Positions 17,957-28,548 of a stretch of 64,000 nucleotides of DNA are shown here, piece by piece. The notes under the pieces were generated by a model. The model had not been told where the DNA came from and made no database searches. It worked only from the letters and a program-made list of their open reading frames with translations. Position 1 is the first letter of the stretch. The number at the start of each line of letters is the position of its first letter. Both the position numbers and the translations under genes were made by a program. The stretch comes from JAICQM01 sp963781555 (GTDB lineage: Bacteria; Chloroflexota; Limnocylindria; QHBO01), in contig CAWAGB010000006.1 in NCBI GenBank assembly GCA_963781555.1, positions 248,001 to 312,000 of the forward strand. Direction: 5' to 3'.

Positions 17957-18712
17957 ATGGCCACCGAATACCCGTACAACGGGCGCCTCAGCCGTTGGGA
18001 GGAGGTCGCCGACGGACTTGCCATCGTGGGCGTCACCGCCACCGACGAGCCGTTTGCGTTCGAGCCCGGCCAGTACGCCACGCTGGGGCTGATGGGAGAC
18101 ACCAAGCTGGTGCAGCGTCCGATGTCCATCAGCTCGACCGCCGACGACACGAGCGAGTACGAGTTCTTCATCCGCCGCGTGCCGGGTGGCGGGTTCACCC
18201 CGCTGCTGTGGGAGATCGGGGTCGGCGACCCGATCAACATCAAGGGCCCCAAGGGCAAGTTCCTGCTCCAGGACGACGGCCGGCGGTGCCTGTTCGTCGC
18301 AACCGGGACCGGCCTGGCGCCCTTCATGAGCATGATCGACACCCTGCGTGGCCGCGGGCAGCAGCGCGAGATCTGGCTGCTCCACGGCGTGAGCTACGAG
18401 CACGACCTGGCGTGGCGCGAGGAGCTCGGCGAGCTCGCCGCCACCGCGGCGGCAGGCGGCTTCCCGCTCCACTACGCGGCGACCATCTCGCGCCCGGGGG
18501 AGGCTGCCACCTGGCAGGGCCTCACCGGTCGCGCCGAGGCGGTGCTGGACGCCCACCTCGACGAGCACGAGCTCACCGCCGACAACACCACCATCTACCT
18601 GTGCGGGAACCCGGAGATGGTGAGCGCGGTGGAGGAGATTGCGGCGCGCCGCGGGTTCGACCCGCAGCACGTGCGCAAGGAGCTGTACTGGCCGAAGGGC
18701 AGGGCACACTAG
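17957..18712 (+). CDS. Ferredoxin-NADP+ reductase-family flavoprotein
   Basis: A 251-residue two-domain reductase. The FAD domain shows FEPGQYATLGL and the FAD-binding RPMSISS (equivalent to the RxYS motif). The NAD(P) domain shows FVATGTGLAPFMSMI, HGVSYEHDLAW and the C-terminal YLCGNPEMV. This is the Fpr-type layout: transfer of electrons between NADPH and ferredoxin or flavodoxin via FAD. No iron-sulphur domain is fused. The start at ATG 17957 gives the usual family length; upstream in-frame sequence is not convincing. MetRS follows after 4 bases. Confidence 0.85.
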   Translation: MATEYPYNGRLSRWEEVADGLAIVGVTATDEPFAFEPGQYATLGLMGDTKLVQRPMSISSTADDTSEYEFFIRRVPGGGFTPLLWEIGVGDPINIKGPKGKFLLQDDGRRCLFVATGTGLAPFMSMIDTLRGRGQQREIWLLHGVSYEHDLAWREELGELAATAAAGGFPLHYAATISRPGEAATWQGLTGRAEAVLDAHLDEHELTADNTTIYLCGNPEMVSAVEEIAARRGFDPQHVRKELYWPKGRAH

Positions 18713-18716
18713 GCGC

Positions 18717-20294
18717 ATGGCGGCTCCCGACACCTTCTACCTGACCACGGCCATCTTCTACCCGAGCCCGGCACCGCCCCTGCACTCGCTGTACGAGGCC
18801 TTCGGGGCCGATGCGCTGGCGCGGTACCACCGCCTGCTCGGCGACGACACGCGCCTGCTGACCGGGATGGACGAGCATTCTGCGCAGGTCGAGCGGCTGG
18901 CGAACGACAGCGGGGTCGAGCCGAAGCCGATGATCGACGGCTGGGCGGCCACCTGGCAGGAGACGTTCGCCCGCTTCGGGGTCACGTTCGACCGCTTCAT
19001 CCGCACCACCGACGACGACCACGTGCGCGCCTCGCTGGAGATGGTGCGCCGCGCCATGGCCAACGGGGACATCTACAAGGGCACCTACGCCGGGTGGTAC
19101 TGCATCGGGGACAACGAGTTCAAGACCGATGCGCAGATCGTCGACGGCCGCTGCCCCGACCACCCCAGCCTGGAGCTGCAGTGGATCGAGGAGGAGAACT
19201 ACTTCTTCCGCCTCTCCGCCTACCAGGAGCGCCTGGAGGCGCTGTACCGCGACAACCCTTCCTTCTGCGAGCCGGAGCACTATCGCAACGAGGTGCTGGC
19301 CTGGCTCCGCGAGGGATTGCGCGACTTCAGCATCAGCCGCGCCGGCGGGACGTGGGGCATCCCGTTCCCGGACGACCCCGAGCACCGCATCTACGTGTGG
19401 TTCGACGCGCTGACCAACTACCTCACCGGTGCCGGCTTCCCGGACGACCCGGCCGCATTCGACCGATGGTGGCCGGCGGATGTGCACGTCATCGGCATGA
19501 ACATCACGCGCTTCCACTGCCTCTACTGGCCGGCGATGCTGATGAGCGCCGGGATCGAGCTGCCGCACCGCGTATTCGCCCACGGCTTCATGACCCTGCG
19601 CGGCGAGAAGATGAGCAAGACGCGCGGCAACGTGATCGACCCCGACGACGCGGCCCGCCTGTTCGGCATCGACGGCACGCGCTACCTCGCGCTGCGCGAG
19701 ATTCCGTTCGATCGCGGTGGCGACATGACCGAGCAGGGGCTCGTCCGCCGCTACAACAGCGACCTCGCCCACGACTTCGGCAACCTCGTCAACCGGGCGG
19801 TGAGCATGAGCGCGCGCTACCTGGACGGCCAGCTGCCGGCGCTCGGGGCGCCCACGCCGGCCGACGAGGCCCTGCGCGACGCGGCGGACGCCACGGTGGC
19901 TCGCTACCGCGACGCGATGGAGCGCCTTGCCTTCGAGGAGGCGCTGGCCGCGGTCATGGAGCTGACCCGCGCCGCCAACGGCTACGCCGAGTCACAGGCG
20001 CCGTGGACGCTCAACAAGGCCGGCGAGACGGATCGGGTCGGCCAGGTGCTGGCCGCCATGGCCGAGGCGTGCCGCATCCTCGCCCACCTCATGGCGCCAT
20101 TCACGCCGTCCGCCGCGCGTCAGATCCATGACCAGCTGGGCGTTGCCGCCTCCTACGACGAGCGCGGCGCCGGCGGGCCGGGGCTCCCCGCACAGCTGGC
20201 CTGGGGCGGCACGGAGTCGGGTCCACGACGCACCGGCACGGCGAGGCCGGTCTTCCCGCGCGTCGAGCTGCCGGAAGCGGACGCCGCGAGCTGA
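18717..20294 (+). CDS. metG: Methionyl-tRNA synthetase
   Basis: A 525-residue class I synthetase that charges tRNA-Met. It opens FYLTTAIFYPSPAPPLHSLY, followed by GMDEHSAQVERLA, the inserted connective domain (YAGWYCIGDNEFKTDAQ, EENYFFRLSAYQERL), WFDALTNYL and the KMSKS-type loop GEKMSKTRGNVIDPDD near residue 296. The anticodon-binding helical domain follows. There is no C-terminal EMAP-type dimerisation domain. The usual HIGH signature (PHxGHxY) reads PPLHSLY here, an unusual substitution of the ATP-binding histidines. The rest of the domain architecture is intact. Confidence 0.88.
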   Translation: MAAPDTFYLTTAIFYPSPAPPLHSLYEAFGADALARYHRLLGDDTRLLTGMDEHSAQVERLANDSGVEPKPMIDGWAATWQETFARFGVTFDRFIRTTDDDHVRASLEMVRRAMANGDIYKGTYAGWYCIGDNEFKTDAQIVDGRCPDHPSLELQWIEEENYFFRLSAYQERLEALYRDNPSFCEPEHYRNEVLAWLREGLRDFSISRAGGTWGIPFPDDPEHRIYVWFDALTNYLTGAGFPDDPAAFDRWWPADVHVIGMNITRFHCLYWPAMLMSAGIELPHRVFAHGFMTLRGEKMSKTRGNVIDPDDAARLFGIDGTRYLALREIPFDRGGDMTEQGLVRRYNSDLAHDFGNLVNRAVSMSARYLDGQLPALGAPTPADEALRDAADATVARYRDAMERLAFEEALAAVMELTRAANGYAESQAPWTLNKAGETDRVGQVLAAMAEACRILAHLMAPFTPSAARQIHDQLGVAASYDERGAGGPGLPAQLAWGGTESGPRRTGTARPVFPRVELPEADAAS

Positions 20295-21094
20295 GCCGCT
20301 CCCGCACGCCGGCGCGCCTGGCCGGCCTCATCGACTCGCACTGCCACCTCCAGGACGCGGCATTCGCCGCTGACCTGCCCGCCGTGTTGGAGCGGGCGCG
20401 CGAGGCGGGGATCGTGCGGATCGTCGTGCCCGGCTGGGACGCTGCCTCGTCCGAAGGGGCGCTCGAGCTGGCGGCACGCCATGCCGACCTGCTCGTCCCG
20501 GCGGTCGGCATCCACCCCAACTGGGCCTCTGCGGCGGGGGAGGACGACGTGCGCCGCGTGGAGGAGCTGGCGGGGGAGCCGTCGGTGGTCGCGGTGGGGG
20601 AGATCGGCCTCGACAACCACCACGACTTCAGCGGTGCCGATGTGCAGGAATGGATGTTCGCGCGGATGCTCGGGCTGGCGGCCTCGGTCGCCAAGCCGGT
20701 GCTGGTCCACGATCGTGAGGCGCACGCCGCGATCAGTCAGGCGCTGGTGAGCTGGGCGGGGCCGCCGCATCGCGCGGTGCCGGGGATCCTGCACTGCTTC
20801 AGCGGCGACGCCGAAATGGCCGCCACGCTGGTGCGCGCCGGATTCCTCATCAGCTTCGCCCTGCCGGTCAGCTTCTCGTCGGCCATGGGGCCGCGCGCCG
20901 CCGCCGCGGCCATTCCCGAGTCCGCGCTGCTGGTGGAGACCGATGCGCCGTACCTGGGCTTTGCGCGCGGGCAGCGCAACGAGCCCACCACGACGCTCCG
21001 GGTGGCTGCCGAGGTGGCCCGGTTGCGGGGCGTGAGCCCCGAGAAGGTCGCCGGCGCAGCGGCTCGTAACCTCGAGCGAGCGCTCGCCCACTGA
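20291..21094 (+). CDS. TatD-family metal-dependent hydrolase (DNase)
   Basis: A TIM-barrel hydrolase with the metal-binding LIDSHCHL at its very start, then VGIHPNWA, VGEIGLDNHHD, VLVHDREAH, GILHCFSGDAEMA and VETDAPYL. The HxH motif begins at base 20339, well upstream of the first GTG in frame (20384), and no ATG, GTG or TTG lies before it in frame. The best guess is a CTG start in a CTGA overlap with the metG stop (267 residues); CTG 20318 would give 258. An undetected indel in the metG/tatD junction is the alternative. The family is implicated in DNA or D-amino-acid quality control. Confidence 0.75.
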   Translation: MSRSRTPARLAGLIDSHCHLQDAAFAADLPAVLERAREAGIVRIVVPGWDAASSEGALELAARHADLLVPAVGIHPNWASAAGEDDVRRVEELAGEPSVVAVGEIGLDNHHDFSGADVQEWMFARMLGLAASVAKPVLVHDREAHAAISQALVSWAGPPHRAVPGILHCFSGDAEMAATLVRAGFLISFALPVSFSSAMGPRAAAAAIPESALLVETDAPYLGFARGQRNEPTTTLRVAAEVARLRGVSPEKVAGAAARNLERALAH

Positions 21095-21187
21095 ACGAGC
21101 GACGGGTTCACGGCTTGGCACGCCGGTTGCAACACCGAGGACGAGCCGCCGTTGCGCGGCACTTACGCAAGAGGAGGAAGGCCCCCA

Positions 21188-21400
21188 GTGGGACAGGTCA
21201 ACGTCAACACCCCCGGCGGTGACGGCACGTCGGATGGCTCCGGCTACGGATTCATCGTGGGCATCCTGGTCGCCATCGTGGTGATCGCCCTGCTCGTCTA
21301 CTTCTTCGTCCTCAACCCCGGCGGGGGTGGCGGGAACACCACGAACAACAGCGTGGTCCCGGACCCCAGCGCCATGCTGCAGCACCTGGGGCTCATGTAG
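21188..21400 (+). CDS. Small single-pass membrane protein
   Basis: A 70-residue protein with GTG start and AGGAGGA about 10 bases upstream. It has a Gly-rich N-terminus (TPGGDGTSDGSGYG), one hydrophobic helix (FIVGILVAIVVIALLVYFFV) and a short Gly/Asn-rich tail ending in QHLGLM. No family is recognised. It is a single-gene unit closed by a hairpin; ribosome site, clean helix and terminator support a real gene. Confidence 0.65.
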   Translation: MGQVNVNTPGGDGTSDGSGYGFIVGILVAIVVIALLVYFFVLNPGGGGGNTTNNSVVPDPSAMLQHLGLM

Positions 21401-21423
21401 CCTCGCGCGCTGCTCCGCAGTCC

Positions 21424-21450
21424 GAAGCCCCGGCCATGCGCCGGGGCTTC
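21424..21450 (+). terminator. Terminator hairpin after the small membrane protein gene
   Basis: GAAGCCCCGG (21424-21433) pairs with CCGGGGCTTC (21441-21450) around CCATGCG. It lies just ahead of the groES promoter. Confidence 0.65.
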
Positions 21451-21461
21451 TGCGTGCTCAC

Positions 21462-21491
21462 TTGACACGCCGAGAAGGCGGGACGTACCAT
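21462..21491 (+). promoter_or_regulatory. Sigma-A-type promoter of groESL
   Basis: TTGACA at 21462-21467 is a perfect -35. TACCAT at 21486-21491 after an 18-base spacer matches four of six -10 positions. The CIRCE operator starts four bases downstream, where an HrcA block would be expected. Confidence 0.65.
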
Positions 21492-21494
21492 CGG

Positions 21495-21521
21495 TTGGCA
21501 CTCTCATCGGTCGAGTGCCAA
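21495..21521 (+). promoter_or_regulatory. CIRCE operator (HrcA-binding inverted repeat)
   Basis: TTGGCACTC, nine bases, GAGTGCCAA: a perfect 9-bp inverted repeat with the spacing of CIRCE elements (TTAGCACTC-N9-GAGTGCTAA). It overlaps the predicted transcription start of groESL, so heat-shock control by HrcA repression is expected. No hrcA gene is in the window. Confidence 0.92.
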
Positions 21522-21626
21522 CGGCCGCCAGGTCACATCGGCCAGGCCGTACCGAAGCACTCCCGATGGATGCAGATCATCGCATCCACGGCCATACGTC
21601 TCGTTCAAGGAGGCACGCACCAACCC

Positions 21627-21941
21627 ATGACCCAGACGGTCAGCGCCACCGCGACGCAGCTCAAGCCCCTCGGGGATCGCCTCGTCGTCAAGCCCACTCC
21701 CCGCGAGGAGATGACCAAGAGCGGCCTCGTCCTGCCGGACACCGCGAAGGAGCGCCCGCAGGAAGGCACCGTCCTGGCTGCCGGCCCCGGTCGCATCCTC
21801 GACGACGGCTCCCGTGAGGCGATGGATGTCGCCGTGGGACAGAAGATCCTGTTCCAGAAGTACGCCGGCACCGAGTTCAAGCTGGAGGAGGACGAGCTCC
21901 TCATCCTGTCCCAGAAGGACGTCCTGGCGGTCATCGAGTAG
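21627..21941 (+). CDS. groES: Co-chaperonin GroES
   Basis: A 104-residue protein forming the heptameric lid of the GroEL chamber. PLGDRLVVKPTPREEMTKSG, then LPDTAKERPQEGTVLAAGPG with the mobile loop, and LILSQKDVLAVIE at the end. It carries about 8 extra N-terminal residues (MTQTVSATATQ) compared with the common start. AAGGAGG sits at 21607-21613. Transcribed from the CIRCE promoter with groEL. Confidence 0.95.
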   Translation: MTQTVSATATQLKPLGDRLVVKPTPREEMTKSGLVLPDTAKERPQEGTVLAAGPGRILDDGSREAMDVAVGQKILFQKYAGTEFKLEEDELLILSQKDVLAVIE

Positions 21942-22028
21942 CGTTCCGGCCCGCTCGAGTCCCAATTCGACATAACGCTCGCCGGCAGGCATCGGTCCAC
22001 CGGCGCACCTAGGAGGAATCAGACCACC

Positions 22029-23651
<1,623 letters not shown>

Positions 23652-23675
23652 TCCGACTTCCCTGGACGTACCGAT

Positions 23676-23709
23676 GCGAGGGCCCCGGCGGAGACGCCGG
23701 GGCCCTCGC
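23676..23709 (+). terminator. Terminator of groESL
   Basis: GCGAGGGCCCCGGCG (23676-23690) pairs perfectly with 23695-23709 around a GAGA (GNRA) tetraloop. This 15-bp stem has no strong T-tract after it. Confidence 0.75.
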
Positions 23710-23851
23710 TCATGCCCGCGATGCCGCCCGCCCGGGCAGCTGCTGGCGGAATGGTGCGGTCGCGGCGACTTGACGGGCGACCGTCCCGCCGCGGACGATG
23801 CGCCCACGCTGACGGGAGCCATGACCCGCCCGTCCCGCTGGGGAGTGCCTC

Positions 23852-26800
23852 TTGCGCGTCGTCCGTTGGTCTCGTCGGCTCGTCGTCTCGGTGGCGGCGA
23901 CCTGCGTCACGCTGTCCGGCGCACTGCCGGGTGCCTCCGCGCCGCCGGCCCTGGCGTCCACCCTGCCGGCCGGCTTCCAGGACCAGGTCGTGTTCAGCGG
24001 CCTGAAGAACCCCAGCGCCATCGCCTTCTCTCCGGACGGACGCATCTTCGTCGCCGAGAAGCGAGGCATCATCAAGGTCTTCGACTCGCTGGCGGACACG
24101 GCACCGGACACGTTCGCGGACCTCCGGACCGAGGTCTACAACTTCTGGGATCGCGGGCTGCTGGGCCTGACGCTGCACCCGAACTTCCCGGCCACGCCCT
24201 ATGTCTACGCGCTCTACACCCGGGACGCCCTGCCGGGAGGGAGCGCCCCGCACTGGGGCCAGCCGAACACGGACGGCGACGGCTGCCCCAGCCCGCCGGG
24301 TGCCACCACCGACGGCTGCGTTGCGAGCGGACGGCTGGTGCGCATGACCGCCAGCGGGAATGTCATGTCGGGCTCGCCGACCACGCTGATCGACGGCTGG
24401 TGCCAGCAGTGGCCGAGCCATTCGATGGGCGACCTCAACTTCGGCCCCGATGGCAAGCTCTACGTGTCGGCCGGGGAGGGCGCCAACTTCGACAACCCGG
24501 ACTGGGGACAGTACGGCGGCAGCCTTCCCAACAGCCCGACCCTGGCCAACCCGTGCGGTGACCCGCCCGGTGGGCCGGGCGTCGCCCTGGTGCCGCCGAC
24601 CGCGGAGGGAGGCGCCCTGCGCTCGCAGGACGTGCGCACCACGGCAGATCCAGCCGGCCTGAACGGTGCGCTGCTGCGCGTCGACCCCACCACCGGAGCG
24701 GCCGTGAGTGACAACCCGTCTGGCCGCCAGCGCGGACGTGAACGCCCGTCGCATCGTGGCCTACGGGCTTCGCAACCCGTTCCGCTTCACCTTCCGGCCC
24801 GGGACCAGCGAGGCGTGGGTGGGTGACGTGGGCTGGGCCAACTTCGAGGAGATCAACCGCATCACCAACCCGGCCGGCGCCACCCACAACCTGGGCTGGC
24901 CGTGCTACGAGGGTCCCAATCGGCAGGGCTCCTTTGACGCCGCCAACCTCGACCTGTGCGAGAGCCTGTACAGCTCGGGCGCGGCCGCCGTCACGGCCCC
25001 GTTCTACGCCTACAGCCGCAGCGATCCCGTGGTCGCGAATGGCTGCCGCTCCGGCGGATCCTCGACCGCCGGCGTGGCGTTCTACCCGGGGGGCGAGTAT
25101 CCGGCCGGCTACAACGGCGCGCTCTTCTTCGCGGACTACTCGCGCGATTGCATCTGGATGGCGCCCGCCGGCGCGGGTGGCGTGCCGAACATGGCCGCGC
25201 GCGCGAACTTCGTGGTGAACGCCAGCGATCCCATCGACCTGGAGATCGGCCCCGGCGGCGACCTCTTCTATGTCGACTACGGCTCCAGCGGCAACGGTGC
25301 GGTGCACCGGATTCGCTACTTCCCGGCCAACCAGCCGCCCACCGCCCACATCGTCGCCTCCACCACCTTTGGTTCGGCACCGCTGACCGTCTCGTTCGAT
25401 GCCACCACTTCCACCGATCCCGACGTGGCGGACCCGCTGACCTACGCCTGGGATCTCGATGGCGACGGCGCGCGTGACGATTCCACCGCCGCGCAGCCGA
25501 GCTTCACCTACACCAGCCCCGGCTCGGTCACGGTCACCCTCCAGGCCACCGACAGCGCTGGCGCGTCCGACGTGGACACCACCACCATCACGGTCGGCAC
25601 GACGCCGTCCACGCCCGTCATCGATACCCCGCTCGACGGCACCACCTGGAAGGTCGGCGACCCGATCTCGTTCAGCGGCCACGCCGTTGACCCGCAGGGC
25701 AACCCGATTCCCGCCAGCGGGCTCTCCTGGGCCGTCCTCCTCCACCATTGCACCGGCGACTGCCACATCCACACGCTTCAGACCTTCGATGGGGTGGCCA
25801 GCGGCAGCTTCGTCGCGCCGGACCACGAATACCCATCGCATCTCGAGCTGCAGCTGACCGCCACCGACAGCGACGGCGTCGAGACGAGCGTCTCGCGCGT
25901 CCTTACCCCGCAGACCACCACCATCACCCTGGCCAGCACGCCGGCCGGGCGCCAGCTCGGCATCGGATCGTCAACGCGCAGCGCGCCGTTCACCACGACC
26001 GTCATCGTCGGGTCCAGCAACCTGGTCACGGCTCCCGACCAGGCATCCGGCACCACCCAGTACAGCTGGACCGGCTGGTCCGATGGCGCGGCACGCTCGC
26101 ACACGATCATCGCCGGCGGATCGGCGGCGACGTACACCGCATCGTTCGCATCCGCGCCGCTGAATGAGGCGCCGGTGTTCACGCCGGCGCCGCTCGACGC
26201 GGTGGTGACCGAGGGCGAGCCCGCCAGCCTGGCGCTCGCCGCCATCGATCCCAACGGCGACTCGGTCACCTTCGACGCCGCCGGCTTGCCGGCGGGGATC
26301 TCGCTCGACACGACCACTGGCCTGATCTCCGGCACGCCGACCTCGAGCTCGGCGGGGATCTATGACGTCAAGGCCACGGCGCTCGACGGCCGCGGCGGAA
26401 CAGCGACAGCGACCTTTACCCTCAGCGTCCACGACGCGGTGATCGCCCCGGCGCGCCGGGTGCGCTTCCGTGCGGGCACGTACAGCGGTTACCTGCGCGA
26501 CCCCGACGGGACGCTGACCAGCCCACGCACGGCCACCCTGAGCCGCGAGTCGGGCGCGTCCGCCGCGGAACGACGCCTCGTCTTCGGCGCGCCCTACCTG
26601 CGCATCGTGGACGGCATCTGGGCCGGGCGCTGGGTCCGCGAGTCGCGCGGGGCGGGCCTCATCGGCTTCACGGCGCAAACCGAGTTCAGCCACCTCCGGC
26701 GTGTCACCTTCGCCGCAGGGACGTACACGGGGTACCAGTTCAGCGGTGGTGGCGCGACGGTGGGTACCAGGACGGCCAGTGTGCATGAAGGATCCGGCGC

Positions 26801-27113
26801 GTCGGCTGACGAGCGCGCGGTCATCAACGGCATGCCCTACCTGCATGTTGTGAACGGCGTCTGGGCCGGCTACTGGGTGCCGGACCACCTGGTGTCGATC
26901 GCGCGGAGCAAGCAGACCGGCTACCGATTCGGTCCCGGTGGCGTGATCCTGGGTCGCCGGACGTTCGATGTCCCGCGTGCCACGGGGACGTCGGCGACGG
27001 CGACCCGCACGATCGGGGCGACCCGCTACCTGGCGATCAGCGACGGGGTGTTCGCCGGCTACTGGCTCGCCGCCTCCCCGTCGGTTCGGCTCCTGGTGTC
27101 GCTCGCACCGTAG
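23852..27113 (+). CDS. Secreted glucose/sorbosone dehydrogenase-like protein with PKD, Ig-like and C-terminal triple repeat (one frameshift)
   Basis: The locus encodes about 1,086 residues if one extra base near 24720 is removed (the junction SDNP to LAASADVNARRIV). It has a TTG start and an export signal ending ASAPPALAS. A beta-propeller of the PQQ-dependent sugar dehydrogenase type follows (SGLKNPSAIAFSPDGRIFVA, LGLTLHPNFPATPYVY, YGLRNPFRFTFRPGTSEAWV, WGDVGW-like VGDVGWANFEEI). Next are a PKD domain (PLTYAWDLDGDGARDD), a putative Ig segment (LPAGISLDTTTGLISGTPTS) and three C-terminal repeats of about 75 residues with GTYxGY and GVWAGYWV. Probably extracellular sugar oxidation or binding; cofactor use is not proven. 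Confidence 0.75.
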
Positions 27114-27211
27114 GGCGGGTTCATGCACGTTTGTCGATTGCGTGGCGCGCGGTACGTCGTACCGTCCGAGCGACGTGATGCCACGCCGCCACCCGACCGG
27201 AGGACCGCGCC

Positions 27212-27571
27212 ATGCGCTACGTGATGTTCACCTATCCCGATCCTGAGCTGGCGGCGACGTACGAGTCGCTGCCGGCGGAGGAGATCCAGGCCGATGTGGC
27301 GCGCCACATGGCGTGGTTCGAGAAGCACCGGGCGCACATCGTGGGCGGCGAGGAGCTCGGAATCCCGCGCCAGGCGCGGACGCTCCGGCGCCGCGGCGGC
27401 AGGGTCACCGTGACCGATGGCCCGTTCCTGGAGACCAAGGAGATCCTCGGCGGCTTCGTGATCCTGGACGTCGATGACATCGAGAGCGCCCTCGAGATGG
27501 CCGCCGAGTGGCCGTCGCTGGACCTGCCCGGCGGCGCGGTGACGGTCCACCCGGTCTACCTCCGCGAGTAG
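27212..27571 (+). CDS. YCII-related (DGPF-domain) protein
   Basis: A 119-residue protein with GGAGGA about 10 bases before ATG. RYVMFTYPDPELAATYESL at the start and the hallmark TVTDGPFLETKEILGGFVIL with DVDDIESALEMA identify the YCII/DGPF family of small ferredoxin-like-fold proteins. Members often accompany ECF sigma factors, but none is adjacent here. The biochemical role is unknown. A 6-bp palindrome CGGTAC-GTC-GTACCG at 27150-27164 lies upstream and could be an operator. Confidence 0.8.
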   Translation: MRYVMFTYPDPELAATYESLPAEEIQADVARHMAWFEKHRAHIVGGEELGIPRQARTLRRRGGRVTVTDGPFLETKEILGGFVILDVDDIESALEMAAEWPSLDLPGGAVTVHPVYLRE

Positions 27572-27574
27572 CGA

Positions 27575-28495
27575 TCAGCGGCCGGCGAGCGCATCCACCA
27601 GCGGCGCCATGCGGTCCATTCGACGCGACGACCAGATGTAATAGCTGATCCCCAGCTGTTCGCGGCGCCGGAGAAGCGCCTCGCGGAGCTGGTCCACGGT
27701 CCCGTACAGCACGTACGGCGACCCGCCGACCAGGGCGCTGCCACCGCGCTTGAGAAGGGCCACCGCCGAGCGGGCCAACGATGATTCCCCGCCGGAGAGC
27801 GCGCCATCCACGACCAGCACATTGAGCTCGAGGGACGTGAACCGGTCGCCCGCGGCGCGACGCACGATCTCGACCTTGGCGGCGGTCGCTGCCTCGGTTC
27901 CCTGGCGCAGCATCGGCCGGCCGCGGGCGTCGAACTGGGCGAGCAGGCCGACGATGTCGGCGTTCCGCGCGGCGAGGCGCAGGACGCGAGGTCCGCCGCC
28001 GCCCACCATGATCCGCGGCACCGGCCCCAGCGGTGCCCCGAGGCGCGCGCCGTCGAGCGGGTAGTACGGCCCGTCACGGGTGACCGTCTCGCCGGCGAAA
28101 AGCCGCCGGGTGATGTCGAGCGTCTCGGCGAGCCGGTCGACGCGCACCCCCGGCCGGTCGTAGGGCATCCCCAGCTGGCGATAGTCGGAGCGCATCCAAC
28201 CGGCGCCGAGGCCGAGCTCGAAGCGGCCGCCGGACAGGTGCTGGAGCGTCGCCGCCTCGCGGGCCATGAGGAGTGGGTGCCGGTAGTCGTTGGCCAGCAC
28301 GAACGTGCCGATGTGGAGGCGCGTCGTGGCCTGGGCGGCCGCCGCCAGGGCGGGCATCGGCGCCAGCTGATCGGTCAGGTGGTCGGGCATGGTGAGCGTG
28401 GCGTAGCCGAGCTGCTCGGCGCGCATCGCCAGCTGTGCCCAGGTTCCGTCTGGCGCCGCGCGGGACGCGGTGATGCCGAAGCGAAACGGGTGCAT
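27575..28495 (-). CDS. LLM-class F420-dependent oxidoreductase
   Basis: A 306-residue luciferase-like TIM-barrel protein: FRFGITASRAAPDGTWAQLA, GYATLTMPDHLTDQLAPMPA, HIGTFVLANDYRHPLLMARE, LSGGRFELGLGAGWMRSDY and VPRIMVGGGGPRVLRLAARN. The pattern matches the F420-using branch (TIGR03621-like) rather than the FMN luciferases. It implies that the host makes coenzyme F420. The substrate is unknown. The gene starts 53 bases from the divergent helicase gene and ends 3 bases from the YCII stop, tail to tail. Confidence 0.85.
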   Translation of the reverse strand: MHPFRFGITASRAAPDGTWAQLAMRAEQLGYATLTMPDHLTDQLAPMPALAAAAQATTRLHIGTFVLANDYRHPLLMAREAATLQHLSGGRFELGLGAGWMRSDYRQLGMPYDRPGVRVDRLAETLDITRRLFAGETVTRDGPYYPLDGARLGAPLGPVPRIMVGGGGPRVLRLAARNADIVGLLAQFDARGRPMLRQGTEAATAAKVEIVRRAAGDRFTSLELNVLVVDGALSGGESSLARSAVALLKRGGSALVGGSPYVLYGTVDQLREALLRRREQLGISYYIWSSRRMDRMAPLVDALAGR

Positions 28496-28501
28496 TCGGA
28501 C

Positions 28502-28507
28502 ACCCTA
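28502..28507 (-). promoter_or_regulatory. -10-like box for a leaderless LLM oxidoreductase transcript
   Basis: TAGGGT on the minus strand lies 6 bases before the ATG at 28495. No Shine-Dalgarno is present in the 53-base divergent gap. Confidence 0.35.
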
Positions 28508-28535
28508 GCCGTCCGAGGTCTGCGGCGTGGACGGG

Positions 28536-28541
28536 TAGAAT
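28536..28541 (+). promoter_or_regulatory. -10 box for a leaderless helicase transcript
   Basis: TAGAAT lies 7 bases before the helicase ATG, so transcription should begin at or next to the start codon. No Shine-Dalgarno is visible. Confidence 0.5.
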
Positions 28542-28548
28542 CGATCCC

